From Lysobacter stagni (lineage in GTDB: Bacteria > Pseudomonadota > Gammaproteobacteria > Xanthomonadales > Xanthomonadaceae): a DNA stretch of 64,000 nt. The DNA is taken from contig NZ_JASGBI010000001.1 in NCBI RefSeq assembly GCF_030053425.1, positions 2,674,001 through 2,738,000 of the forward strand, read 5' to 3'. Shown here in pieces: positions 1 to 11,141 of the stretch (positions within the stretch are counted from its first letter, which is position 1; the number at the start of each line of letters is the position of its first letter). A program made the translations under genes and the position numbers. A model generated the notes under the pieces. It was given only the letters and a program-made list of their open reading frames with translations, was not told the origin of the DNA and ran no database searches.

Positions 1-1122
<1,122 letters not shown>

Positions 1123-1126
<4 letters not shown>

Positions 1127-2235
1127 GCAGCCTGCTCCGCGATGGCGCTCTGCACATCGGGCAGGGCGCGAGGCGCATGCGCCGACACCGCCTTCGCGAT
1201 CGCCGCGATGTGCGCCGGCGTCGTGCCGCAGCATCCACCGACCAGGTTGAGCAGGCCGGCACGGGCGAAATCGCCCAGTACGGCGGCCATGTCCTCGGGC
1301 GTTTCGTCGTAGCCGCCGAACGCGTTGGGCAGGCCGGCGTTGGGATGCGTGCTGACGTACGCGTCGGCGACCTGCGCCAGCACGTCCACGTGCACGCGCA
1401 GGTCCTTCGCACCGAGTGCGCAGTTCAGGCCGATCGCCATCGGCTGCGAATGGCGCAGCGAATACCAGAACGCTTCGGCGGTCTGTCCCGACAGCGTGCG
1501 GCCGGAGGCGTCGGTGATCGTGCCGGACACCATCACCGGCAGGCGCGTGCCGCGCGCCTCGAAGGCTTCCTCGATGGCGAACAGCGCGGCTTTCGCGTTG
1601 AGCGTGTCGAACACCGTTTCCACCATCAGTACATCGCTTCCGCCGTCGATCAGTCCGTCGGCGGCTTCGCGGTAGGCCACGCGCAGCTCGTCGAAGGAGA
1701 TGGCGCGGAAGCCGGGGCGGTTCACGTCCGGGCTCAGGGAGGCCGTGCGGCTGGTCGGGCCCAGTACGCCGATGACGAAGCGCGGACGCGACGGATCCTT
1801 CGCCTCGGCTTCGTCGCAGGCGGTCCGCGCCAGGCGGGCGCCGGCTTCGTTGAGCTCGCGTGCCAGATGTTCCAGGCCGTAGTCGGCAAGAGAAACGGTG
1901 GTCGAGTTGAAGGTGTTCGTTTCGATCAGGTCCGCGCCGGCATCCAGATACTGCGAGTGGATGTCGTGGATGATCTGCGGCTGGGTCAGGCTGAGCAGGT
2001 CGTTGTTGCCGCGCTGGTCGCGCGCGCAACCGCAGCCGTCGCCGTGCGCGTGGTCGACGAGGTCGTAGGCGTGGTCGTAACCGTGCGCGAAGCGCTCGCC
2101 GCGGTATGCGGCCTCGTCCAGACCGTGCTGCTGGATCATGGTGCCCATCGCGCCATCGATGATCAGGATGCGTTCGCTCAGCAACTTCTGCAGCGCCTGC
2201 GCGCGCGAAGGATTGAGCCAGGGCAGGGTGTTCAT
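1123..2235 (-). CDS. metH: Methionine synthase, homocysteine S-methyltransferase half
   Basis: A 370-residue zinc-dependent homocysteine S-methyltransferase domain (PF02574), equivalent to the N-terminal module of MetH. It holds and activates homocysteine for methylation by the partner encoded just downstream. The three zinc-binding cysteines are visible: C272 in GLNCALG and C335/C336 in VGGCCGTTP. Other family signatures are [10 protein letters not shown] near residue 26 and ETNTFN near 105. An insert at about residues 62-78 ([18 protein letters not shown]) adds two cysteines between the first strand and ETNTFN. The gene overlaps its neighbours on both sides by four bases, so it is the middle of a three-gene operon. 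It could act alone with S-methylmethionine as donor, but the gene order argues for the split-MetH role. Confidence 0.94.
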
Positions 2236-3197
2236 GCGGACTTCCTCGTGTTCTTGCGTGCGGCTTCGCCTGCCTTGCGGCCAATCAGGGCGATGACTTC
2301 GAAATGCGGCGGGCGACGCTCGCGCGTGACCGTTTCACAGCTGGTGACCTCGATGCCCGCCTTGCTGGCGAAGCGGAGCAGTTCCTTCTCGGAGAAGCCG
2401 AGGTTCACGTGACCGTAGGCCTCCACCACGTTGCGGTGTTCATGGCGCGCCAGGCTGGTGAGCAGCAGGCGGCCGCCGGGGCGCAGCACGCGTGCCGCCT
2501 CGGCCACGGCCTGGGCCGGGTGTTCGGCGTAGGTCAGCGAGTGCATCAGCACGACCAGGTCGAAATGCGCGTCGTCGAACGGCAGCGCGTGCATGTCGCC
2601 TTCGCGCACCTCGACGTTCTTCAGCTTGCGGAGGCGTTCGGAGGCCGCCAGCACCACCTTTGTGCTGGCGTCCAGGCAGACATAGCGATGCGAATGCGGG
2701 GCCAGCAGCTCGGCGAGCACGCCGTCGCCCGAGGCGATGTCCAGGACGTCGCCGGGCTCCAGCAGCGGCAGCGCCGAGCGCGCCATCGCCTCCCACGTGC
2801 GGCCGGGGGAGTAATGGCGCTCCATGTCGCCGGCGACAGTGTCGGCCCAGTTCTGGTCGGCGGCCCGCGAGGCCAGCACGTCGGACACGCGCTCGGCGTC
2901 CTGGCGCAGGAGCGGGTCGTCGCTGCCTTCGCGCAGGGTCTGCCACAGGGCGCGCTGCGCCCCGTCCAGCGCGGCGTCGTCGAACCGGTAATAGGCCGAC
3001 ACGCCCGCGCGGCGGTCGCGGACCAGGCCGGCCTCCTTCAGCTTGGCCAGGTGCGTGGAGACGCGGGGCTGGGCCAGTCGGGTGATCGCCGAGAGCTCGG
3101 CGACCGTCAGTTCTTCACGCTCCAGCAGTGCGAGCAGGCGCACGCGCGTGGCGTCGGCGAATACCTTCAGCCGTGACGACCAGCCTTCCAGATCCAT
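2232..3197 (-). CDS. ArsR-family regulator fused to a SAM-dependent methyltransferase (SahR-like)
   Basis: A 321-residue fusion. Residues about 8-75 form an ArsR-type winged helix ([20 protein letters not shown] is the recognition region). Residues about 130-300 form a class I methyltransferase fold with the SAM motif VLDIASGDG at 151-159. The winged-helix part has no cysteines, so the CxC metal site of true ArsR/SmtB metal sensors is absent; the ligand is more likely SAM or S-adenosylhomocysteine. It leads the operon and overlaps the homocysteine-methyltransferase gene by four bases. ArsR-type regulators of methionine-cycle genes (SahR) are known in proteobacteria; that this is one is inference from context. 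A palindrome lies directly on its ribosome-binding region, which suggests autoregulation. Whether the methyltransferase fold is catalytic or only a sensor cannot be told. Confidence 0.85.
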   Translation of the reverse strand: MDLEGWSSRLKVFADATRVRLLALLEREELTVAELSAITRLAQPRVSTHLAKLKEAGLVRDRRAGVSAYYRFDDAALDGAQRALWQTLREGSDDPLLRQDAERVSDVLASRAADQNWADTVAGDMERHYSPGRTWEAMARSALPLLEPGDVLDIASGDGVLAELLAPHSHRYVCLDASTKVVLAASERLRKLKNVEVREGDMHALPFDDAHFDLVVLMHSLTYAEHPAQAVAEAARVLRPGGRLLLTSLARHEHRNVVEAYGHVNLGFSEKELLRFASKAGIEVTSCETVTRERRPPHFEVIALIGRKAGEAARKNTRKSA

Positions 3198-3209
3198 GTT
3201 TCATCAACC

Positions 3210-3227
3210 TATCGCGATATAGCGATA
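3210..3227. promoter_or_regulatory. Candidate operator of the ArsR-type regulator
   Basis: A perfect inverted repeat, TATCGC-N6-GCGATA, whose spacer GATATA makes the whole element unusually A+T-rich for this genome. It ends about 12 bases before the regulator's ATG and overlaps the region where its ribosome-binding site must lie. Position and symmetry fit autoregulation of the methionine synthase operon. Binding by the fused ArsR protein is inferred. Confidence 0.6.
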
Positions 3228-3375
3228 AGTTTGTTCTGCAAGGCGCGCAGGGTCAAGGGTGATGTGAAGGTAGCGCTAACACTCGTGGTCGTGCCAAGTC
3301 ACCTGGAGCGTTCCGCAACGGGCGGAACGGGGCGTTTGCCGCGCTGCGCGATGGCCTCGTCCGACATCGGCCAGT

Positions 3376-3381
3376 TACAAT
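3376..3381 (+). promoter_or_regulatory. Candidate -10 box for acyl-CoA dehydrogenase
   Basis: TACAAT matches the sigma-70 -10 consensus at five of six positions and lies about 50 bases before the GTG chosen as start. No convincing -35 box is seen at 16-18 bases. If it is the promoter, ATG codons further upstream in the same frame would lie before the transcript and cannot be used. Confidence 0.4.
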
Positions 3382-3434
3382 TCGCCGGCTCGCAAGTTCA
3401 AACGCATTCGAATATTCCAGCACGAGGTATCGAC

Positions 3435-4595
<1,161 letters not shown>

Positions 4596-4798
4596 CCCCC
4601 GGCACGCCATGAAACGTTTCGGATCGTCGCGCCCCACCGCCTGTCCTGTCGACCGCGGCCGCGAAGGGCGCAAACCACATCCCGCTGCGCACGCAGCGGT
4701 ATCGCGCCAAGTCGTGTCCGCGAACTGCCCGTACTGAACCGTATCCCCCGGCCCGCGCGAATAGCGTGGGCCTCTTTCCATTGGAACTTCGAGTTGCC

Positions 4799-7700
4799 AT
4801 GAGCACCAAACGTACTGCCGCCAAAACCGCCGCGCCGTCGAAGAACCTGCCGTCGAAGGCCGCCTCGTCCAAGAGCACGGGCAAGACCGTCGCGAAGGAC
4901 GACACCGTCTCGCTCGCTCCCATCATCGAGGCGATGCGCAAGCAGCTGCCCAAGGCGCGCCACGCCGAGGCCGAGGCCTTCATCCACGCGTTCTACAAGC
5001 GCATGAGCAGCGACGAGCTGCCGCAGCACAACGCGCAGGGCTGGGCCGAGCTGGCCGTCGACTTCCTCGACTTCGCGCGCGCGCGCAAGCCGGGCAAGGC
5101 GCTGGTTCGCCTGTTCAACCCCACCGTGAAGAACGAGGGTTGGGAATCCACCCACACCGTCGTCCAGATCGCCAACGACGACATGCCGTTCCTGGTCGAC
5201 TCGGTGACGATGGCGCTCGCCGAACAGGGCGTCGGCGTGCACGTGCTGGGCCATCCTGTGGTGAAGTTCCAGCGCGACAAGGCCGGCAAGCTGCTGTCGG
5301 TGGGCGAGGGACAACCCGAATCGCTGATGCACCTGGAGATCGACCGCCAGCCCGCCGAGGCGATGCCGAAGATCCAGAAGGCACTGGAAGCGGTGCTGGG
5401 CGACGTGCGCGCCTCGGTGCGCGACTGGCCGCAGATGAAGGCCAAGATGGGCCATGTCGCGGACGAACTGGGCCAGCGCAACCTTCCGGTCAGCGAAGCG
5501 GGCAAGCACGAGGCGCAGGAGTTCCTGCGCTGGGCGGCCGACAATCACTTCACCTTCCTGGGCTACCGCGAGTACGAAGTCGTCAAGAAGGGCGACCAGG
5601 AAGTCCTCAGCGCCATCCAGTCCAGCGGCATGGGCCTGCTGCGCGACAAGGACGTGGGCAAGCCGCGCCTGCTGACCTCGCTGGCGGCGCACTACATGCC
5701 GCAATCCGGTTCGGTGGATGCGCTGATCCTCACCAAGACCAACTCGCGCGCCACCGTGCACCGTCCGGGCTACATGGACTACATCGGTGTGCTCAGCTTC
5801 GATGCGAAGGGCAAGCCGGTGCGCGAGGAGCGCTTCCTCGGCCTGTACACCTCCAGCGCCTACAACCGCCGCCCGTGGGACATCCCGCTGGTGCGCGAGC
5901 GCCACAACTACGTGATGCAGCATTCCGGGCTGGCGCCGGACAGCCACAGCGGCAAGGCGCTGCGCCACATCCTGGAATCGCTGCCGCGCGACGAGATGTT
6001 CCAGGCCAGCGAAGAGGAGTTGCTGCGCACCGCGTCCGGCATCCTCGGCCTGCAGGAACGCGTGCGCAGCAAGCTGTTCCTGCGCCGCGACCGTTATGGC
6101 CGCTTCTTCTCGGTGCTGGTCTACATCCCGCGTGACCGCTTCAACACCGACGTGCGCCTGCGCATCGAGTCGATGCTCAAGCGCGAGCTGCACGGCGAGC
6201 ACGTGGATTCGTCCGTGACGCTGGGCGGTGAATCGCCGCTCGCGCAGGTGCACCTGATCGTGCGTCCGAAGTCGGGCGAGGCGATCGAGACCGACAGCGC
6301 GAAGATCGAGAGCGAGCTGTCGAAGATCGTGCGCAACTGGCAGGACGACCTGCGTGAGAAGCTGGTGGCGCGCCACGGCGAACAGCGCGGCCTCACGCTC
6401 ACCAACACCTACGGACGTGCCTTGCCGGCGGGCTACATCGAGGACGTCAGCGCCGCCGTGGCCGCCGACGACGTCGAGCACCTGGCCGCGCTGACCGGTC
6501 CGGACGACCTGCGCCTGAGCCTGTACCGCACGCACGGTGGCGAAGGCGGCCTGCGCTTCAAGTTCTACCGCCAGAACGACGACATCCCGCTGTCCGATGC
6601 GCTGCCGATGATGGAGAACATGGGCCTTCGGGTGATCTCCGAGCACCCGTACCGCCTCAACGTCAACGGACAGACGCTGTTCGTGCAGGACTTCGAGGTC
6701 GAGGCCGCCGATCCCAACCTGGATGTATCCAACCTCGACGAGAACTTCGAGCAGGCCTTCGCGCAGATCTGGCGCGGCAATGCCGAGAACGACGGCTTCA
6801 ACCGCCTGATCCTCACCGCCAACCTGTCCTGGCGCCAGGTCTCGATGCTGCGCGGCTACTGCAAGTACCTGCTGCAGGTGGGCGTGCCGTTCTCGCAGAG
6901 CTACGTGGAAGAGACGCTCAACCGCTACCCGCTGTTGGCGCGCCTGTTGGTCGAACTGTTCGAAGCCAAGTTCGATCCGGTCACCGGCAACGAGAGCAAG
7001 GCCGAGATCAAGGCCGGCATGGAGCAGTTCCGTGCGCAGCTGCACGCGCTCGCGCACGGCGACGACGCCACGCTCGCCACGCTGGCACCGGCCATCGAGG
7101 CGCGCGCCGGCAAGCGCGAGGCGCAGGTCGAGGCCACGCGCGAGTCGCTGAAGGGCCTGTTCGACCGCGTCGCCAGCCTGGACGAGGACCGCATCCTGCG
7201 CAGCTTCATCGGCGTGATCGATGCCACGCTGCGCACCAGCTACTACATCCAGTACAAGGACGGCCTGCGCGCCGACGGCGGTCCGGCCGACTACATCAGC
7301 TTCAAGTTCGATTCGTCGAAGGTGCCGGATCTGCCGAAGCCGCGTCCGTACCGCGAGATCTTCGTCTACGGTCCGCGTGTGGAAGGCGTGCACCTGCGCT
7401 TCGGCCCGGTCGCGCGTGGCGGCCTGCGCTGGTCGGATCGCCGCGAGGACTTCCGTACCGAAGTGCTGGGCCTGGTGAAGGCGCAGATGGTGAAGAACAC
7501 CGTCATCGTGCCGGTGGGTTCGAAGGGCGGCTTCTTCGCCAAGCAGCTGCCGGACCCGGCGGTTGATCGCGATGCGTGGTTCAACGAAGGCGTGGCCTGC
7601 TACAAGCGCTTCATCAACGGCCTGCTCGACATCACCGACAACCTGGTCAACGGCAAGGTCGTGCCGCCGGGCAACGTGGTGCGCCACGACAACGACGACC

Positions 7701-9820
7701 CGTACCTGGTCGTCGCCGCGGACAAGGGCACCGCGACGTTCTCCGACATCGCCAACGGCATCGCCCGCGCGCACGGCTTCTGGCTGGACGACGCGTTCGC
7801 CTCGGGCGGTTCGGTCGGTTACGACCACAAGGGTATGGGCATCACCGCGCGCGGCGCGTGGGAGTCGGTCAAGCGCCACTTCCGCGCCATGGGACGCGAC
7901 AGCCAGAAGCAGGAGTTCACGGTCGTCGGCATCGGCGACATGTCGGGCGACGTGTTCGGCAACGGCATGCTGCTGAGCAAGCAGATCCGTCTGCTGGCCG
8001 CGTTCGATCACCGCCACATCTTCCTGGACCCGAACCCGGACGCGGCGAAGACGTTCAAGGAACGCGAGCGCATGTTCAAGCTGCCGCGCTCGAGCTGGGA
8101 CGACTACGACAAGTCGCTCATCAGCAAGGGCGGCGGCGTGTTCCCGCGCTCGGCCAAGTCGATTCCGCTGTCGCCGGAAATCAAGGCCGCGCTGGGCATC
8201 GACAACGGCGTGACCGCGATGAGCCCGGTGGAACTGCTCAGCGCGATCCTGAAGGCGCCGGTGGACCTGCTGTGGAACGGCGGCATCGGCACCTACGTGA
8301 AGGCCTCCACGGAAAGCAACGCCGATGTCGGCGACCGCGCCAACAACGCGCTGCGCGTCAACGGCCGCGACCTGCGCTGCAAGGTGGTGGGCGAGGGCGG
8401 CAACCTGGGCATGACCCAGCTGGGCCGCATCGAGGCCGCGCAGCACGGCGTGCTGCTCAACACCGACTTCATCGACAACTCCGCCGGCGTGGACACCTCC
8501 GACCATGAGGTGAACATCAAGATCCTGCTCAACGGCGAAGTGCAGAAGAAGAAGCTGACGCTGCCCGAGCGCAACAAGCTGCTGGCGAAGATGACCGACG
8601 AGGTCGCGCAGCTGGTGCTCAACGACAACTACCGCCAGAACCAGGCCATCAGCCTGATGGAGCGGATGAGCGTGCACCGCCTGGGCTCCAAGCAGCACTT
8701 CATCCGAACGCTGGAATCGCAGGGCCTGCTCGATCGCCAGATCGAGTTCCTGCCGTCGGATGCCGAGATCGCCGAGCGCAAGGCGCGCGGCCAGGGCCTG
8801 ACCCGTCCGGAACTGGCGGTGCTGCTGTCGTACAGCAAGATCGTGCTGTTCCAGCAGTTGCTGGAATCGGACGTGCCGGAAGATCCGTACTTGTCGAAGG
8901 AACTGGTGCGCTACTTCCCGCAGCCGCTGCAGGCCACCTACGCCAAGGCGATGGAAGGCCACCGCCTGAAGCGCGAGATCATCGCCACCGCGGTGACCAA
9001 CTCGATGGTCAACCGCATGGGCGCGACGTTCACGCTGCGCATGACCGAGGACACCGGCCGCACGCCGGCCGAAGTCGCCGAGGCCTACACCATCGCCCGC
9101 GAGGCGGTGGATGCGCGTGGCCTGTGGGCGCAGATCGATGCGCTCGACGGCAAGGTGCCGGAGGCCGTGCAGGTCGACGCGCTGCAGGTCATCTGGCACC
9201 TGCTGCGCTCGATGTCGCGCTGGCTGTTGTCGCGTCCGGGCAAGGTGCCGGAGATCACCGCTGCGATGGCGCGTTACGGCGACGGCATCAATGCCGTGCG
9301 CGCTGCGCTGCCGCAGGTGCTGTCGGGCGTGCGTCGTGATGCGTACGACGCGCGCACGGCCGAGTGGAAGGGCAAGGGCCTGCCGGCCGTGCTAGCCGAA
9401 CAGCTGGCTGCGTTGCCGCTGCTGGAGTTCGGTTGCGACATCGTCGAGATCTCGCTGGCGCGCAAGCTGTCGCCGGTCGAGGTGGCCAAGGCCTACTTCG
9501 CCCTGGGCGCCGCGCTGAGCCTGCCCTGGCTGTACGAGCAGGTCGAGCAGCTGTCGGTGGATGGTCGCTGGCAGGCGCTCGCCCGCGGCGCGTTGCGCGA
9601 CGAACTGGCCTCGCAGGCGCGTTCGCTGGTGTCGCAGATCCTGGCCGAGGGCGGCAAGAAGCCGGTGGAGCAGAAGGTCGACGCGTGGATCAAGCGCGAT
9701 GACGCCTCGCTGCGCTTCACCCTGGCGATGTTCGCCGACCTGCACAGCCAGAAGGCGCTGGACTACCCGACGCTGTCGGTCGCGGTGCGTCGCCTGGCAC
9801 AGGTAGCCTCCGCGGGGTAA
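4799..9820 (+). CDS. gdhB: NAD-specific glutamate dehydrogenase, 180-kDa class
   Basis: A 1673-residue enzyme of the large bacterial family (PF05088) that deaminates L-glutamate to 2-oxoglutarate with NAD, mainly for growth on amino acids. A long regulatory N-terminal region (about residues 45-700) precedes the catalytic core. The core shows GPVARGGLRWSDRREDFRTE, then KAQMVKNTVIVPVGSKGG (lysines 894 and 899), GGSVGYDHKGMGITARGAW and VVGIGDMSGDVFGNGML. A helical C-terminal region follows. The ATG gives MSTKRTAAKTAAPSK; a frame-matched ATG 33 bases upstream is less likely. The first 35 or so residues are rich in Lys, Ala and Ser and precede the normal family start. A strong terminator follows, so it is a single-gene unit. 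The very long open frame on the opposite strand is a by-product of codon bias. Confidence 0.95.
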   Translation: MSTKRTAAKTAAPSKNLPSKAASSKSTGKTVAKDDTVSLAPIIEAMRKQLPKARHAEAEAFIHAFYKRMSSDELPQHNAQGWAELAVDFLDFARARKPGKALVRLFNPTVKNEGWESTHTVVQIANDDMPFLVDSVTMALAEQGVGVHVLGHPVVKFQRDKAGKLLSVGEGQPESLMHLEIDRQPAEAMPKIQKALEAVLGDVRASVRDWPQMKAKMGHVADELGQRNLPVSEAGKHEAQEFLRWAADNHFTFLGYREYEVVKKGDQEVLSAIQSSGMGLLRDKDVGKPRLLTSLAAHYMPQSGSVDALILTKTNSRATVHRPGYMDYIGVLSFDAKGKPVREERFLGLYTSSAYNRRPWDIPLVRERHNYVMQHSGLAPDSHSGKALRHILESLPRDEMFQASEEELLRTASGILGLQERVRSKLFLRRDRYGRFFSVLVYIPRDRFNTDVRLRIESMLKRELHGEHVDSSVTLGGESPLAQVHLIVRPKSGEAIETDSAKIESELSKIVRNWQDDLREKLVARHGEQRGLTLTNTYGRALPAGYIEDVSAAVAADDVEHLAALTGPDDLRLSLYRTHGGEGGLRFKFYRQNDDIPLSDALPMMENMGLRVISEHPYRLNVNGQTLFVQDFEVEAADPNLDVSNLDENFEQAFAQIWRGNAENDGFNRLILTANLSWRQVSMLRGYCKYLLQVGVPFSQSYVEETLNRYPLLARLLVELFEAKFDPVTGNESKAEIKAGMEQFRAQLHALAHGDDATLATLAPAIEARAGKREAQVEATRESLKGLFDRVASLDEDRILRSFIGVIDATLRTSYYIQYKDGLRADGGPADYISFKFDSSKVPDLPKPRPYREIFVYGPRVEGVHLRFGPVARGGLRWSDRREDFRTEVLGLVKAQMVKNTVIVPVGSKGGFFAKQLPDPAVDRDAWFNEGVACYKRFINGLLDITDNLVNGKVVPPGNVVRHDNDDPYLVVAADKGTATFSDIANGIARAHGFWLDDAFASGGSVGYDHKGMGITARGAWESVKRHFRAMGRDSQKQEFTVVGIGDMSGDVFGNGMLLSKQIRLLAAFDHRHIFLDPNPDAAKTFKERERMFKLPRSSWDDYDKSLISKGGGVFPRSAKSIPLSPEIKAALGIDNGVTAMSPVELLSAILKAPVDLLWNGGIGTYVKASTESNADVGDRANNALRVNGRDLRCKVVGEGGNLGMTQLGRIEAAQHGVLLNTDFIDNSAGVDTSDHEVNIKILLNGEVQKKKLTLPERNKLLAKMTDEVAQLVLNDNYRQNQAISLMERMSVHRLGSKQHFIRTLESQGLLDRQIEFLPSDAEIAERKARGQGLTRPELAVLLSYSKIVLFQQLLESDVPEDPYLSKELVRYFPQPLQATYAKAMEGHRLKREIIATAVTNSMVNRMGATFTLRMTEDTGRTPAEVAEAYTIAREAVDARGLWAQIDALDGKVPEAVQVDALQVIWHLLRSMSRWLLSRPGKVPEITAAMARYGDGINAVRAALPQVLSGVRRDAYDARTAEWKGKGLPAVLAEQLAALPLLEFGCDIVEISLARKLSPVEVAKAYFALGAALSLPWLYEQVEQLSVDGRWQALARGALRDELASQARSLVSQILAEGGKKPVEQKVDAWIKRDDASLRFTLAMFADLHSQKALDYPTLSVAVRRLAQVASAG

Positions 9821-9870
9821 GGCAGGCCGCTCGCGCCGCATCGCGCCGCGCGTTTGCACCTCTGTGTTGA

Positions 9871-9900
9871 AAAGCCCGGCTTCGGCCGGGCTTTTTCTTT
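9871..9900 (+). terminator. Rho-independent terminator of the glutamate dehydrogenase gene
   Basis: A ten-base stem (AAAGCCCGGC / GCCGGGCTTT) closed by a TTCG tetraloop and followed by a T-rich tail. It starts 50 bases after the glutamate dehydrogenase stop. Confidence 0.88.
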
Positions 9901-9971
9901 GGTCCGTAGCGTTTGGCCGACGCGTCCTTGCCCCGGGTCGCTGGGCGCATCGACCTGATCTGCGGGCACCG

Positions 9972-9999
9972 ATGACAGTCATCGCCGGTCGGTTATCCT
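9972..9999 (+). promoter_or_regulatory. Candidate sigma-70 promoter of NAD kinase
   Basis: ATGACA (five of six matches to the -35 consensus), a 16-base spacer, then TATCCT as the -10 box. The predicted transcript start lies about 18 bases before the ATG, leaving room for the GGAG ribosome-binding site. Confidence 0.5.
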
Positions 10000-10023
10000 G
10001 ACGGCCTCACTCCGGAGCCGCCG

Positions 10024-10797
10024 ATGACCGCGACGCCACGCATCGCCTTCCTCGCCAGTCCCGCCGAAGAGGCGCAGCGCGCACTCCAGGCGCTCATTGC
10101 ACGCCATGGACAGCACGCCCCGGAAGACGCCGACGTGCTGGTCGCTCTCGGCGGCGACGGCTTCATGCTTTCCACGCTGCACCGTCACGGCGGCCTGGGC
10201 AGACCGGTGTACGGCATGAAGCTGGGTACGGTGGGCTTCCTGATGAACCACCACGAAGGCGACGACCTGCTCGCGCGCCTGCATGCCGCCGAGCCCGCGG
10301 TGTTGCGTCCGCTGGAGATGGTGGCGATGACCGAGTCCGGTGCCACCGTCGGTTCGCTGGCCTACAACGAAGTCTCGCTGCTGCGGCAGACCCGACAGGC
10401 CGCTCACCTGCGCATCGACCTCAATGGCGAGACGCGGCTGGATGAACTCATCTGCGACGGCGTGCTCGTTGCCACGCCGGCCGGCAGTACCGCCTACAAC
10501 TTTTCCGCGCTCGGCCCGATCCTGCCGCTGGGCGCGAACGTGGTCGCGCTGACTCCCATCGCCGCGTTCCGTCCCCGCCGCTGGCGCGGGGCGGTGCTCA
10601 AGGCCGATACGGAAGTGTGTTTCCGCGTGCTTGATCCTTACAAGCGACCCGTCAGCGCCACCGCCGACTCGCATGAAGTGCGCGACGTGGTGGAAGTCAC
10701 CATCCGCGAATCGCACGACCGCACCGTCACGCTGCTGTTCGATCCGGAGCACAACCTCGAAGAACGGATGCTGGCCGAGCAGTTCATTTCCGGGTGA
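10024..10797 (+). CDS. nadK: NAD kinase
   Basis: Phosphorylates NAD to NADP with ATP (or polyphosphate); it is the cell's source of NADP. At 257 residues it is a compact member of the family. The diagnostic GGDG phosphate-binding loop is at residues 43-46 (ALGGDGFML), followed by YNEVSLLR and the conserved [17 protein letters not shown] segment. GGAG stands just before the ATG and a good promoter lies upstream. It directly follows the NAD-dependent glutamate dehydrogenase but is separated from it by a terminator, so the two are not co-transcribed. Two strong hairpins follow the stop. Confidence 0.95.
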   Translation: MTATPRIAFLASPAEEAQRALQALIARHGQHAPEDADVLVALGGDGFMLSTLHRHGGLGRPVYGMKLGTVGFLMNHHEGDDLLARLHAAEPAVLRPLEMVAMTESGATVGSLAYNEVSLLRQTRQAAHLRIDLNGETRLDELICDGVLVATPAGSTAYNFSALGPILPLGANVVALTPIAAFRPRRWRGAVLKADTEVCFRVLDPYKRPVSATADSHEVRDVVEVTIRESHDRTVTLLFDPEHNLEERMLAEQFISG

Positions 10798-10798
10798 G

Positions 10799-10901
10799 GC
10801 CACGCGCTTGCGAACCATTGGTTCGCGCGTGGCCGAACGCCCGGCCATGGATGGCCGGGCCGGGCGATCCGGAGCCGGCGGTGCCGCGCCATGGATGGCG
10901 A
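10799..10901. repeat. Three palindromes downstream of nadK, two sharing a GCCATGGATGGC core
   Basis: The first hairpin (10799-10833) pairs GCCACGC with GCGTGGC and, inside a bulge, GCGAACC with GGTTCGC. The second (10839-10860) is GCCCGGCCA-TGGA-TGGCCGGGC, a near-perfect nine-base stem. A third (10887-10901) is GCGCCATGGATGGCG. Elements two and three share the core GCCATGGATGGC, which suggests a repeated palindromic unit rather than a one-off terminator. There is no T-run; the hairpins may still end nadK transcripts or protect their 3' end. Confidence 0.6.
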
Positions 10902-10972
10902 CGCGACGTCGACCGATGCAACCACCTGCGCGGCATGGTCGCGCGGAAAACCGAACGCACGACCCCGAAAGC

Positions 10973-11117
10973 CGTCATCCCCGCGAAGGCGGGGATCCAG
11001 CTTTGTACGTATCACACTCGCCGGAAGAGGTGAGCCTGCAGCCCGTTGGATTCCCGCCTACGCGGGAATGACGAGCTGGGGGCAACGTCCAGGGATCCCG
11101 CTCACGCGGGAATGACG
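10973..11117. repeat. Three copies of a dRS3-like intergenic inverted repeat
   Basis: This stretch has no gene and holds three related units. Unit 1 (10973-11000) reads CGTCATCCCCGCGAAGGCGG followed by GGATCCAG. Units 2 (11046-11073) and 3 (11091-11117) have the opposite orientation and end in CGCGGGAATGACG. The core of unit 2 is exactly ATTCCC-N8-GGGAAT, unit 1 is ATCCCC-N8-GGGGAT, and unit 3 is a slightly shorter variant. Each copy can fold as a hairpin and carries a conserved CGTCAT flank, so the element is asymmetric and has a direction. The rest of the gap between nadK and the DUF1254 gene shows nothing else. Confidence 0.8.
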
Positions 11118-11141
11118 GCATGGGAGGGCACGCGGATCGCC

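Noticed and set aside
3231..3434. Upstream in-frame extension of acyl-CoA dehydrogenase, including an ATG at 3351
   Set aside because: It would precede the likely -10 box and add residues foreign to the family; the GTG start has a good ribosome-binding site.
4609..4737. 42-codon open frame between acyl-CoA dehydrogenase and glutamate dehydrogenase genes
   Set aside because: No ribosome-binding site and no recognisable product; nothing else in this 200-base gap supports a gene.
10973..11117. Reading the three short repeats as a minimal CRISPR array
   Set aside because: Spacing is unequal, orientation differs between units and each unit is itself a palindrome with a variable centre; this is an intergenic repeat family.
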